DNA of 64,000 bases, taken from NCBI RefSeq assembly GCF_020382885.2, contig NC_058499.1:19019872-19083871 (forward strand). Reading direction: 5' to 3'. Each line of letters starts with the position of its first letter. The first letter of the stretch is position 1. Below, piece after piece: positions 1 to 11,900 of the stretch. A program made the translations under genes and the position numbers. This DNA is from Scatophagus argus. Taxonomy: Eukaryota; Chordata; Actinopteri; Scatophagidae. Under the pieces are notes generated by a model. The model made no database searches. It saw only the letters and a program-made list of their open reading frames with translations, and was not told the DNA's origin.

Positions 1-2864
1 ACCTATCATTCAACATTTTGACTTTTGTGTAAAAAATATATTTAATGACTTTAATGACTTAAAAGTGCAGCCGTTCATGGCTTCATATTTACTGCACAGG
101 TATGGGAATGGCATCATACTTCTCATGCAACTTTTGACCAGAAAGTAAATATGTGTATTATATACCAAATTTCAAACAATTTCTTTAGGGGTACTTAAAT
201 GTCAATCAGAACAATCTCAGGAGCATCATGCAGTAGTACAGTGAATAAGCTTTATTGGTGTCTATTTTGCATTGTGCATTTGTTTCTTGAATGCGGCTGA
301 CACCGCCTGTGGTGAATCACGTTCTGACCACTCACTAGGTTTTCTCTGTGTAAAAATAAAGAGTCGGCTTTCACACTTTTCATTCCTTTGCTAATTCAAG
401 ATCAGCCTTACTCTCCTAATTGCTTACTCATTCATCCTCTTCACACAGTCTTTCTTCCATTCTGTTTCGCGGCACCAGCATGCAGGAATGTTGGAAGAGC
501 GTCCTCATTATGGAGGAGACAGCAGTTTGGGAATAGTTCTTCAAACAGAAGCTTGGTCGCTGCTTTACTTGGAGAGATACAATCGACCTTGGAGTGTCCC
601 TGTGGGGAAAACACTAAAGCTGAGTTATGCGGTTGAGTGTGGGAAGAAAAGTGTAATGACTTACACCTGAATGCCTCCACTCTGCCAAACACCATGGGTT
701 TGTCATTCACAGGCGTCAGACCCCCCTGTATTCAGAGAAGGAGGCCTGCAGGGATCTAGCACTAATGAGGCAGCAGGCATTTCTCTGGCTCGTTACAAAC
801 TGCTGTGTGTGAAGCCTTTCTCTTGACTAGAAGCTGCACCCAGTACCAGCTACTATTTCTCAGAGTGAAAGGGATTCACAATTAATGATGCAATTATGCT
901 AATGGAGTTGCCAAGCTGTTCGTTTGCCTCCCCTCCCACTAAGTATCAATCCTGTTGAAGAATGGGAAAGTGAAGGCATCACTGCTCTGATTCACAGTGT
1001 ATATTTGCCCATGAATCTGAGCTTTCCTTCGAAATGGCAGACAGTGAAAACTTGGTGACAAGAGCTGGCTTAGAAATAACAAAACTCTTGTTTATTGTCA
1101 TTCAGCTTTTCATGCTAATGTGAAGAATAGCAATGGCAGACAGGTCTAGGGTGTTTTTTGATATACAATCAAGTTTTGGCCACAGAGGAAATTTGTTTAA
1201 TATTGACAGTATGACATCATTTATGTTGTCACAGCCACAGATCATATTATAGGTTATTCTGGCCTGAAGGTCCTTTTTCCTTCTGTCAAGTGACGTCCAA
1301 CGTTTCTAGTCCACCTTTAAGTTGAATTTGCCTAGTCATGGATGGTCTGATTGAGTCAATTTGCCTGTTATTCATGGACACATTCGGTTGTACTGTTGAC
1401 CTGCGTAGTACTCACCAGATCATGTGGGTGCACCTTAACACCTGCCAACAATAAAGACAGTTGAAAAAGTCCCTGAAAAGACATATGCCCGTGGGAAGGA
1501 CCGGATTTTTTCACCATAGTAACAAATGCCCATTTAATATAAAGAGGGCTGTAATTGTGCTTGAAGTTGCCATAAAAATGTCCACACTGAAAGACCAAAG
1601 GAATAACCCATATTATCACTGGCAGTTCTGCTGTCATGTAATAATGATTGTACATCTTATATTTCCATCCTACACCATCTAATTTCATTCTGTGTTTTGT
1701 TAAAATAACACCAGAAGCAGCAGCAGCACCAGTAGAATATGCTAACTTAATATATCAGCTTGCATTGCTGTTTTGAAAATCAGTGAAGTGATAATCAAAT
1801 TGAACCTATACAGTCATCCAGTACTTGGGTTGGAGACACTGCCAGTGTTTTTGTCAGAAAAGAAAACATCTATAATCAACATATCTATGCCATTTCCCAT
1901 GTACTACTATTGTTAAAGCAATTTTGAGTTTTATTGCCTGTTTTGTCTGATTTCTTTGCAAGTGTTCAGCTTCATTGCCATAAACTGTAGTCAGTTGCTA
2001 TTGTTTTCTGTCTTGTCACCTCAACTGTCTGATTGCCAAAAAGCTGCAAATCACACCTTATAATCTGGCAAATAAATTCATCAAATTCATGGAACACCTA
2101 AAGTGTTTGTTTTGTTTTTTCTGACAACTAGAAAGATGATGAATGATTTTGAAGTTAGTGCAGCACTGACAGGAAATGATTATTTAAGCATCTTTGACTG
2201 TGTATCACCTAGAGTAAAAACAACACAGCTCTCTAAACTATAATTCATAAACATGTAGATGGTGGTGCTCTGGGGTGGTTGTGTTTTGATTAAGCTGAGA
2301 ACAGCAGTAATTGGAAATGTTACACCTGCAAGTCCCTGAATAATCATATGAAGACATGTTCATGATTGTTTTTCTCCACTGTGCTTTGGCTTGCACAGAT
2401 AAGTAAAGGTTAATTATATAAGCAATGCACTAAGGAGTCCTGTGTGTCAGCTGTAGATGAAATGATGAATTAAAAGGCTAGGCTTTTAAATGGACAAAAT
2501 ATGTTCAATGCCTATTTACATTTGGTACTAAAACTCTCATGGTAACCTATCATTTTATTACAGGTTAATACAAAGTGTTATTTTATTTCTTTTTTAACAA
2601 GCTTCATGCCAGACTGTCGTTAACTTTACTGACAATAACTGTCACATTACACAAATTGTAAACAACATCACACAATCTAAACAATGGCTACCCAGAGCCT
2701 GACTATCAGACAGTGGAAGAAATGAATACTAACTAATGTTAGACAATAATGTGTTTGTAAAGGGCTGTAAGGGTGGGGGGTTCTGCTGACGGTTCCCAGG
2801 AGATTTCCCTACCACGAACAATACATGGCTGACTGAGTGTTTGCTCTTGTCAATCACCCCCCAG
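1..2864. other. Non-coding stretch, no supported gene
   Basis: I see no splice-bounded coding exon here. The open frames are short, lack family similarity and often overlap on both strands. A block near 870-960 contains several close homeodomain/octamer-like words (for example ATGCAATTATGCTAAT) in otherwise ordinary sequence, and could be a conserved enhancer. That is only an impression from composition. Confidence 0.5.
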
Positions 2865-2981
2865 ATGACGACAGAGACAAACCAGCCATCAGCAGCTTGA
2901 GTCAACTCCAGAGTATGATTAGAGACTTGTGCAACAGTGACTTTACTTCTTCCCTCAGCTGCTTCAAAAATCTACGCGAAG
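2865..2981 (+). CDS. Candidate internal coding exon of an unidentified gene
   Basis: The 117-base block is flanked by a good acceptor (pyrimidine-rich, ending CCCCCCAG) and a good donor (GAAG|GTAAAG). It is open in one frame with symmetric phase 1-1, giving 39 codons. The peptide reads DDRDKPAISSLSQLQSMIRD, then LCNSDFTSSLSCFKNLRE: a charged start followed by an apparently helical, leucine- and serine-rich stretch. I do not recognise the family. No companion exon was found within several kilobases, so the gene, if real, must have long introns reaching left of the window or into the 3-29 kb desert. The alternative is a chance open frame with lucky splice signals. Confidence 0.4.
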
Positions 2982-5560
2982 GTAAAGTAGGTTATTCAAG
3001 GGTGAAAGAGACTTGTAATATTCATTCTGTGTATCTGGATGAGATGTTTTTGTAGTATCAAGCAGAGGCAGGTAGTTATTTTTGAGCACTCTGTAGCATT
3101 TTAGAATCATTAGATGCACATTGCAAAAGTATGTGTGTTTTAGTTTGTTGCAGTTTCTATGATAAATCATGTTACACCTTGTTTTTTCATGTTGAAAGCA
3201 TCGTTAATGAAATGAAAACAACCATACCGAAATCATAATAACCATAATATTTTGATAAGCGGACTACCACAGCATAAAGCATATTTCAGAAAGTGTTCCT
3301 GACATTCAGACCTCACAGACTCTCCCTGTTTCCTTACAGAGTGACATTTCATATGTGTGATATATTGGCAGTGGAAAGCGTAACACAACACCTGCACAGA
3401 CAATTAATGTTGCAAGTGAAATGTAGAATATTTGGCTAAGCCTCCACAGATGGAACGAGTTTATATGAATACAAGTCATTTGACTGGCTCTTTATTCTTC
3501 TATTGATGATTACAGAGTTTTTCATCAGAATTACTTAACTAACAGAATGTATGTTACACAACGTGATTATGCTCAGAAGGGATAATGATGAAAATGGCGT
3601 TTAAAATGGAGTTTAAATCTAATCATAGATTTTATTTATGTGCAGGCCATGAGAGAAGGAAAAAGAATAATTCATTTTCCTGTACCAAAAAAATTTCATT
3701 AAAAATATATAATGTGTGACACCAGTCAAAATGAAAGATAAAAAAAAAAAACCTCTGTCTCCAGAGATCTGTCTATGATGCCGCATAGACGTATTTGTGT
3801 TGCTTTAAATGTAAGTATAATGTAAACAAAACATTTTTTCAAAATAACTACAAACTAAAGATCACAATGCTAACAGTTTATACGGTGACACAATGAGGGA
3901 ATGAGGGAAACTTTAATGTGTGTACGAAATTCCATGGCTATCCATACATGAGAAGAAGAAGAAGGCTTGAGAAAAGGGAGGGGTTTCCCCAAGGACATTA
4001 GGATTCATCTTCTGGGGAACGTGAGTGTCTGCAAAAAAAAAAAAAACATGCAAATCCATCCAGTAGATTGACATTTTAATCTGGGCCGAAGTGGTGGACC
4101 CATCAACTGACTGACCAAAACAGACCCATAATATTACTATCCCTGGATGGTAATATGGTAATGGGAATCCTATCCTCTGCACAACTGACATGGCTTTATA
4201 AAATTCAGTTGACAAGAGATGAAAGGCTTTATGTTACCATTACAGCCATTCAGCCTATAAGCTTTGTGTGCAAATCTCACCATCATACAGGGCTGTCAAT
4301 GTATAAAAATGCATTTATGTCTATGTGTTGATAATATTATGTCATGAAATATCCCCCAGGAGCTCCACTCTCTTTAGCACCAGAAACACACATTAGGAAA
4401 CTAGTGCCATTTTCAATTTTCACTTTGGGTGAAAGTTTTCTTAACTCCCTACTGTAAACCATGGTTTAAAGTGGCAAAGCAAATCAAAAAATAATTTTAT
4501 GATGTTGTAAATTATATTAAATGTATACACATTTCAGGGTTTTCTTTGATTGCTGATCTTGTTGTCTTGAAACCATATCAAGCCATTAGCAACAGGTGTA
4601 TCAACAAACAGGGATAAAGAGACTCCCCAGTTTGACTTATCACCACATGTCCAGAGTAAATGAGCGTCTCTTGCCCATCCTTTGACATCCTGTCCACCTC
4701 ACACTGTGACATTTCAGTCATGTCCCCCATAACAGAATGTCAACCTGGGTGCTGTATCCCGGGCCATTAATCTCCCTAATTGAATAAAGATGAAGAGAAA
4801 CCACTGTGATGAGAAAGGGCAGAAGAGAGTCTGGGGTGTTATTTAATGACCCAAGTGATTTATGGCAGAGGATAACACTCTGTTTAGGACTGAGTGGGTG
4901 GCATGTCAGAGGACAGCTTGCAAAAATGCCCTTTCCACCATTTTCCCAGTTGTACTTGGGGCAAACACCCCTACTGCACCTCAGCATCGTAAATCTCAAG
5001 CCAAAAGAGAGCCCTGAACCAGTGTGAGAAGGAAAGTTTGTGCCGTTTGTGGAATACAAATGCACTCAGGCAAGAAAGGAAAGGAAAGGAAAGGAATAAA
5101 GAAAATGAAAAGTAAGAGGAAAAGAAGAAACTTTAGATTGTCAGGTCAGACCTTGTGGGATCTGATCTGCTGAATGCAGCATTAACTTGACAAATTAAAG
5201 GCCAGTCTTTGTGGAATATGGTCTTTTTCAAGCCTCATTAGTGTACAGTCGCAATTTGTTTCATATACTGTAAGGTATATGGCTACTGGAGTGGCTTCTG
5301 TAAATATACTGATTAAGACTTCAGCACAGTGCCCATGAATGAGAAACAGCACACCACCATTTCTGGATCTGTCTTAATCTTTTGATTGATTTCATGTGAA
5401 TTATAAAATGGCTGGCACAGTGCAGTCTTCAGTTTAAAACCCATAAAGAGTCCTTTCATAGAAGGAAGTAAACATGCACACACCTGTTTTTTAAAGGTGA
5501 AACTACTTTCATCATATTCCTTTACAAACCTTGTAACAACTCAGGAAGGGAAAGCAGGGT
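2982..5560. other. Non-coding stretch with a repeat fragment
   Basis: No gene is supported. It contains a fragment of the 'GCTAACATGCT' repeat family (about 3925-4150) and a short GGAAA run at about 5073-5096. The open frames at about 4718-5065 occur on both strands and have no recognisable domain. Confidence 0.5.
3925..4150 (+). repeat. Fragment of teleost 'GCTAACATGCT' interspersed repeat
   Basis: The words GGATTCATCTTCTGGGGAAC, AATCCATCCAGTAG and GGGCCGAAGTGGTGGACC occur in the order I associate with a repeat family common in percomorph fish. In that family they encode nothing and form the downstream half of the element. An A-run interrupts it near 4032. Confidence 0.55.
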
Positions 5561-5569
5561 TTGTGCCCA

Positions 5570-6215
5570 AGTAGTGAGGGAGATAAACGGCTAATGTGGA
5601 CTGGGTACAGTACCTGCAATGTTGTAGACCAAGGTTGTGGTTCCCATTTGCAAAAAATGGAACCTGGGCTCATCCAGTCTAGATGTCTTTTGTGGACTTG
5701 GAGAAGGCTTATGACAGTGTCCCCCAGTGAGTCCTGTGGGAGGTATCGTGGGTACTGTGGGTATGGGGTACTGGAGCAGTTACTACAAGTCATCAGGTCC
5801 CTATATAAACAAAGTGAGAGCCATGTCCTTATCCTCAGCACAAAGTGAAACATATTTTCAGTGCGTGTTGAATTTTTCTGAGGTTGCCCCTTATCTCTAG
5901 TCTTATTTGTGATATTCATGGTCGGAGGATCAAGGAACAACCGGAGCAAGAGGAATGTCTGATTTGGAAACTGTAGAATTGTGTCTTTACTTAGAGATGG
6001 CATGGTTCTGTTGGCTTCATCAGTCCATTGCCTTTAGCATGCACTGGAGGGGGTTGCAGCTGAGTGTGGTGCAGCCAAAGGGGGTGAGTTGCTGCCTCAA
6101 ACAAAGGAATAAGTATCTCAGTGTCTTCTTCATGAGTGATGGCAAAGTGGAATGTAAGTTGGACAAATGGACAAGTGTTCTTGGTACCAAGCCACCTGAG
6201 GCCAAAGGTCAATGA
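5570..6215 (+). pseudogene. Decayed non-LTR retrotransposon reverse transcriptase, copy 1
   Basis: Translated in shifting frames, the block shows reverse-transcriptase landmarks of fish LINE elements. A GTVP-like motif is followed by VVVP..KK (about 5600-5660), then FVDLEKAYDSVP (about 5690-5725), then a degraded FADDVVLLAS-like segment near 6000. Stops and frameshifts are frequent, and the part between the KK motif and FVDLEK is missing. The element family is not assigned with confidence. Confidence 0.75.
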
Positions 6216-6244
6216 TTGATTTTGTGTTTGTATTATTATACCTG

Positions 6245-6905
6245 CAGTCAAATGTCTTGGACATTCTGGTGAAGAGAGAAGCAGAGCTGGCAACTGATCA
6301 CCACTTGGTGGTGAGTTGGATCAATTGGCCTGGGAGGCTGCCCGACAGACCTGGTAAACTCACTGCTGGACAGTGGTGGTGAGGGAAGCCAGGTTCTTTG
6401 TAAAGCATTCACAAACATCAGGGAGGTAAAGCAGTGCTTGGCCCAGGCTGTGTTTTGCCAATTAAGAGGAACTGAGTCTGAACTGGGGATATTGCAGAGT
6501 GGTGGAAAGAACACTTTAAGGAGTTCCTGACCAGGACCAGCACATCCTCTCCGGGAGAAACAGAGTCTGACCCACACTTAGCAATGGCAGAGATTAGGGT
6601 CTTGGGATGGTTAAGAAATTCCTTGGTGCCAAGGCACGGGGGATGGATGAGATTCACCCTAAGATGCTGAAGGCTTTGGACATCAGTGGGCTGGCATGCC
6701 TTTTAGTGTCACACAGGGGTTGGGGACAGTACCTGTGGAATGTCAGACCAGGATGGTGAATCTAATTTTCAAAAAGGGGGTCGGAGGGGTATGCCTCATT
6801 GATCAGGGTATTACACTACCCAGCCTTCCTGGGAAAGTTTAGTCCAGGGTGCTGGAAAGGAGGCTCTGACCGGCTGTCGAACCTCACATGTGTATTTCAA
6901 AGGGA
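6245..6905 (+). pseudogene. Decayed non-LTR retrotransposon reverse transcriptase, copy 2
   Basis: This block carries the region upstream of, and at the start of, the reverse transcriptase. It has TDHHLVVSW (about 6297-6323), MDEIHPKMLKALD (about 6645-6685), GTVPVE..TR (about 6723-6755), FKKG (about 6768) and LPGKV..RVLERRL-like words up to about 6870. Several stops and frameshifts interrupt it. It repeats the GTVP..KK motif of the neighbouring copy, so the two are separate insertions or a duplication, not one split element. Confidence 0.7.
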
Positions 6906-9073
6906 GGCTAATGACATCTACAGGCGCAGTGTGATTACATGGCATGTTAGCACTCCTGAAGACAAAGTCATGTCTCAGGTCTAGAGGGGAAATTTATTTT
7001 ACAGCAGGGGTAGTCTGACACAGATGTTAACAGAATCACAGCCATCTGTCTCCAGGTAACCACCACCTTATGCCCCTGCTGGTAAGTCATGCCATGCTTG
7101 TGCAAAATCACACTGCGTTGTCATCTGTCAAGTCATTCATAATGAAGTAAAGGGTTAAATGTGAAGACAGAAACACATACACAGCTGGACAGGCACAGTG
7201 TGGTAGCATAGCACACAGACACAAAGACTGAGGCTCTACCTTGTCATTTCTATTTCTCTGCAATCTACCTATTTTACAATTTATCATCTATCACACGCAA
7301 AACAGTGACTGCAGGTTGGTGATTAATGAGCTCCTCAACATGTCTGAGCCGCCGGGTGCTATCACAGAATGTGTGTGGGTGTAATATTAGATTCTCAAAT
7401 ACAGCCGAAACATTGCCATGAGTGTCTTGCTGGAGTATTTTTATATAAGCCCCCTGGCTGACTGTGTGGGCTTGTTTCAATATCTGTGAATTTGCCTATA
7501 ATTCATTTATTGTTCCCATTATTCCAACCTCAAGACATATGGGCTCAGCCAGGGAGGCTGAATATACAAGAATATGTTGAAATAGAGGGATCTGATATCT
7601 TTCATGTCTTTCATTCTCCAGTGTGCATAAAAACATTTTTAAAGAAAATTCAGGTAGCTCCCCCATGGTGACATGGTGGATCAAGGACCCAGGAATCCGT
7701 TGCAGTGGCAGAGCTGGCAGAGTCCTAAAAAAGAGGAAATCAACAACAGCTGTTACAATAAAAGAAAAGCAGGGCGCAATTCTTGAATGACTGGCACCAA
7801 AGACTCCCCCTGAGTCGAAAGCTGGAAAGAAGAGAAGAGAGGTGTGATTTCAGATTTCAGTGAAAATGGATGTAATGAATACAGAACAAGAAGGCTGCAC
7901 GGAAAATAGTGAAGCAAGCCACCTGTGTAGTCATCTCTGCCTCATTACACCCCTCATCTGTTTCATAACAAAAGAAGATAAGTCATAGTCTTCATATTCA
8001 CAGCTTCTTCACTGGAGTAATTGCATATCAGTGGCACCTGCATGACCACACGTGGTAAGTTCACATGTATTTGGGTCCTTTATTGTCATATTTACATAAA
8101 AGGAAGAAAAGAAGGCCGGACGGTGGAGGACAACACAAACATGGGCACCGCTGAGGATTAATTGAATTTGCTGACTCATGTTAATGCAGAAAGCACACAA
8201 CACTTGCATTATGTTTACACAATGTCTTAAAGATGATTCCTGTATCCACATACTGCATAAATAATGAATTATGTTGTCTCTCAGAGAAAAGCATATTCAT
8301 TCAAGTGGACAAGGACAAGGTTGCATGTTCTCCAAGTCAATTAATAAGTAAGAGGAGTTGAGTTTCAGAAGAGCTTATCCTCTTTTCTTATCTCAGCTTA
8401 TAATTTAAAATGAGGTAAATTCAGGCCAGGCATGTGAAAATGGCTGATGTTGAACATTGTTTTTAGCAGTAGGCCATGAATTAAAAAGTAAAGATAAGGC
8501 TGAAAAAACATCAACATTGATAACACTTGTATAATTAAAATAAATAAAGTTGTTAAAAAATATACAATGATGCTTTATAACAGTATTTTTTTCCATTCAC
8601 TTAACATTTCTCCATTTCTTCTTCTGTATAGGAATGGTTTACCTTCATGATGAAAACACTTATGTGGATATATATCAATAAAATGCTAATTTTGGTGAAA
8701 ATGCCAATTTAGAAAATAAAGAAAGTGGTTCAGAAGTCCTTTTTAATTTCTTTCCTGGGGAAACCCAAATTCTTTCCCCTGCAAAACCCAAATTCTGCAC
8801 CCACCACCTCAACCTTCATCATATCTGGTTGTACTAATCATGAAGTGCTCGAATTTGAACTTCCAAACTCAAGGAGCAGATCCAAACACAAAAAACTTTA
8901 TATTTATGCCATGTGATAATGACATTTTTAGACAGATTAACTTGCATTTGTCTCGAGTTGAAAATGTTAACAGGCAATGTGTAGCCCTCTGCTGGCACAA
9001 AGACATAATGCATCATTATTTTATTTATCTTTTTGGGGAGATTTTTTGCCAAATGAGAAATTTCTTTCTCACT

Positions 9074-9113
<40 letters not shown>

Positions 9114-10371
9114 TACTTAAAGTATGATTTGTAGGACAGACCCACCCGTGATAAAGTGCATGTGGGTTTCCTTAAACCAGAGGCAAAAGGAGAGGCCACT
9201 GGGGCAGTGAGGCATTAAATTAATTAAATACGAGGTCTCTGAGTAATATTGGATTTTTATATATCTCATCAAATCCTCATTTTGTTTTGGCCTGCTTAAT
9301 TTTCCAATATTGGAAAAGGACAGAAAACTGCTCTCTTTGGCACTGCCTTCAAAACTCCTGAGAAATATTTATGGGAGGTTAGGAGTGCCTTATACATTGA
9401 ATTTACATTTATCGTTTCCAGGGGTCTAGTAGTTTACCATGATGTGCCTGGTGGTATGCTTTTCAGCAACATACCAGCAATGCAAGGATAATAATGGAAG
9501 AATTTACTGTATTACTGCCATTAAACCAAAATATTATGAAAATACCCTTTTCACATATTAAAATAGCACCTTACACAGACTTTTGCTTTTTAGCTTCCTC
9601 TACATCAAATAACACACAAAACATGTATGCACATAAAAAAGAAAACCGGGCAGTAAATAAGCTGAAAGTATAGGGTACAGTATAGGATCTCTTTTAAACA
9701 ACTTTTTTGCCCCACATTACATAATTATAAATTATGTCCTCCTTTCATGACTCTGTAAAAGTCAAATAAATGTAAAAAAGTACCCAATTTCATCCTGAAG
9801 GTTAGCAGAGGCCTCCCTTTGTGATAACGGCAAGGAGCTAACAAAATTTTATTGCTCAAACCATGCTCTGTCTGTGAGCTAAGACCACTGTCAGCATATA
9901 TTTGTACACATGGAAGTTATGTGACCACAAAGCACGGACATAGAGCATAAACAAATCATCTGTTTGGCAGTAATATTAAAGGACGGTGATAATATTCAGG
10001 GCGATGATGTGGAGCCCTTTGCTTTTCCAGACTAATTTTCCATTCCTATAATCAAACTAAACTCTGACTCTTGCATGTGCTAGAGTAGCAATCTAACTTT
10101 TGGTTTTAGTCCCACTGCAGATCAAGCAAAACCCCTAATGCTGGATGTTTAATGTGGTAAGCTCGTCTGAAGTTGTCATGATGCCTGTGCTCGTCCCTGG
10201 ACGTCACGCTTGTTGGCTAAGAGGCTTTGAAATATTAAGAACAGTCAGATAGTCCCACAGTAGCTGAAGACTCCAGCATGACAGGCCACGTCAAGAGGCC
10301 TAATTCCAGTTTCCACTTGCACCCATCCATCAATCTGTAATGACTTATAATGCCAAATCAGGTTTTCCTTA

Positions 10372-10373
<2 letters not shown>
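6906..10373. other. Non-coding stretch with a TG microsatellite
   Basis: No coding exon is supported. The longest open frames at about 8834-9199 are carried through the TG/CA microsatellite and have no domain. Otherwise I see AT-rich single-copy-looking sequence. Confidence 0.5.
9076..9111 (+). repeat. (GT)n microsatellite
   Basis: An uninterrupted GT run of about 18 units. It produces spurious CVCVCV / THTHTH open frames on the two strands. Confidence 0.97.
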
Positions 10374-10431
<58 letters not shown>

Positions 10432-10443
10432 TCTCTCTCTCTC
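10374..10443 (+). repeat. (CT)n microsatellite
   Basis: About 70 bases of CT dinucleotides with a single interruption (CACT) near 10426. The flanking open frames (SLSLSL on +, RERERE on -) are artefacts of the repeat. Confidence 0.97.
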
Positions 10444-11697
10444 ATGCGCTCTCAAACACGTAGTAACACTTGTGAATATCTGCATGTTGGATAGCACATT
10501 TTATTACACTCTTTCCTTGTTGTTTTGTTTTTAACTGTTGAATTATGCATTGTTACATATATGACAGAAACAGAATTGTTGTGTTGTTGCTGTCTCTGGC
10601 AGACAAGTGTTGTGCACTGTAAATTATGGATCATTGTCATTGTTAATATATTCCAAAAATGGAGACAGAAACCTCAGAGTTACTTTGTGATGCATGGCAT
10701 TTTTATCACTAACTTATTTAGTTACTTATTCATACCAAACTTTCAGACTCCATGTTGAAATTGGCAAAGTTTATCTCTTTTGATCAATAAAAAATTGAGA
10801 GGCAGAAGTTTTTACTATCTGTGTCAGCACATATTACATGATCATGAAAATCTGTTCTGGGAATAGTGTAATATTCCAAATAAATAACAGGATTTTCTCG
10901 TTCCTCATTCAGCTTTATGAGTTTGTGTCAATCCCATCCTTCAATATTCTATAAGAGGGAGAGCGCACAGGGGCAGCCATCCTGCTTTGAATGAATTAAA
11001 AAGAAGAGTCCTTCAAGGTAAAGATGAAGACAGATTTCTTTAATATTTTTGTCACAGCACAACCAGAACACCTTGCCCTCAGCCTACACTTCTCAGAGAT
11101 ATTGTCCAGTCAAAAACAATTATGACTCTCTGGTTAGCAAGGCCATCTAGGGGATAAGGGCCCAGCTGTCAGTTCTCACAGGGCATTGGGACAATCAATC
11201 ATACGTTGTGTATGTTGTGAGAGTGTGGTAGATGATAGAGGAGAAGAGAAAACACACGGATAACACACAGACCTTTGCTTTTAAACACTGAGCAAGTGCA
11301 AAGTGTAGTTACTAGTAAATAATTCAAATTTGATACCATTCAACAACAAAAACCTTTTAGTTTGTTCGACTACATACTCAAGCTGTGCAGGCAAGAATTG
11401 TTCAACTACTTTGTTTTTCAACTCTAGACAGTTTCCCAGAGGCAAAATGTCAGGGGTTGTGTAGAAAATGATACACAGGATATTTTCCATTTGATTTGAT
11501 GGTGCAGCCTTCAAAAACCGACATCTTAGTTTTAAATTCAGTATTTTACCCCAAGTGTCATAAAGTTGCAGTGAAGCAGAGAAAAAGCAGATACTGAATA
11601 TAAATGTTATTTGGGGATTTTGCATTGAATTTTAAAGCAACTAAAATAGTCTTGTGGTAGCCCTCCAGCCGTGCTGACGCTTGCATCAGGTTTGAAA

Positions 11698-11900
11698 TTT
11701 ATTTTTAGTTTAGCATGTTAGTATGTTAGCATTTGTCAATTAGCAGCTTAAAATTTTGATCTGATGATGGTGCTACATGGAAAGTTAAGTAATTACAGCA
11801 ATGGTGATCTAGTGGTCCATCCTATAGTTGTTGAGATATTTTACATACAACCAAAAATATGAACCTGCTGGTGGTGCTGGAGGAAAAATCAGCAATCTTT
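11698..11900 (+). repeat. Fragment of teleost 'GCTAACATGCT' interspersed repeat
   Basis: It contains TTTAGCATGTTAGTATGTTA, then CTGATGATGGTGCTA, CCATCCTATAGTTGTTGAGA and GGTGGTGCTGGAGGAAAAA in the order seen in other copies of this window (22625-23130 and 42380-42665). Confidence 0.65.

Noticed and set aside
5512..6003. 163-codon minus-strand frame
   Set aside because: Antisense to a decayed reverse transcriptase whose recognisable motifs are on the + strand.
8834..9199. Open frames with THTHTH / CVCVCV
   Set aside because: They are produced by the GT microsatellite and have no domain.
10245..10534. RERERE / SLSLSL open frames
   Set aside because: They are produced by the CT microsatellite.
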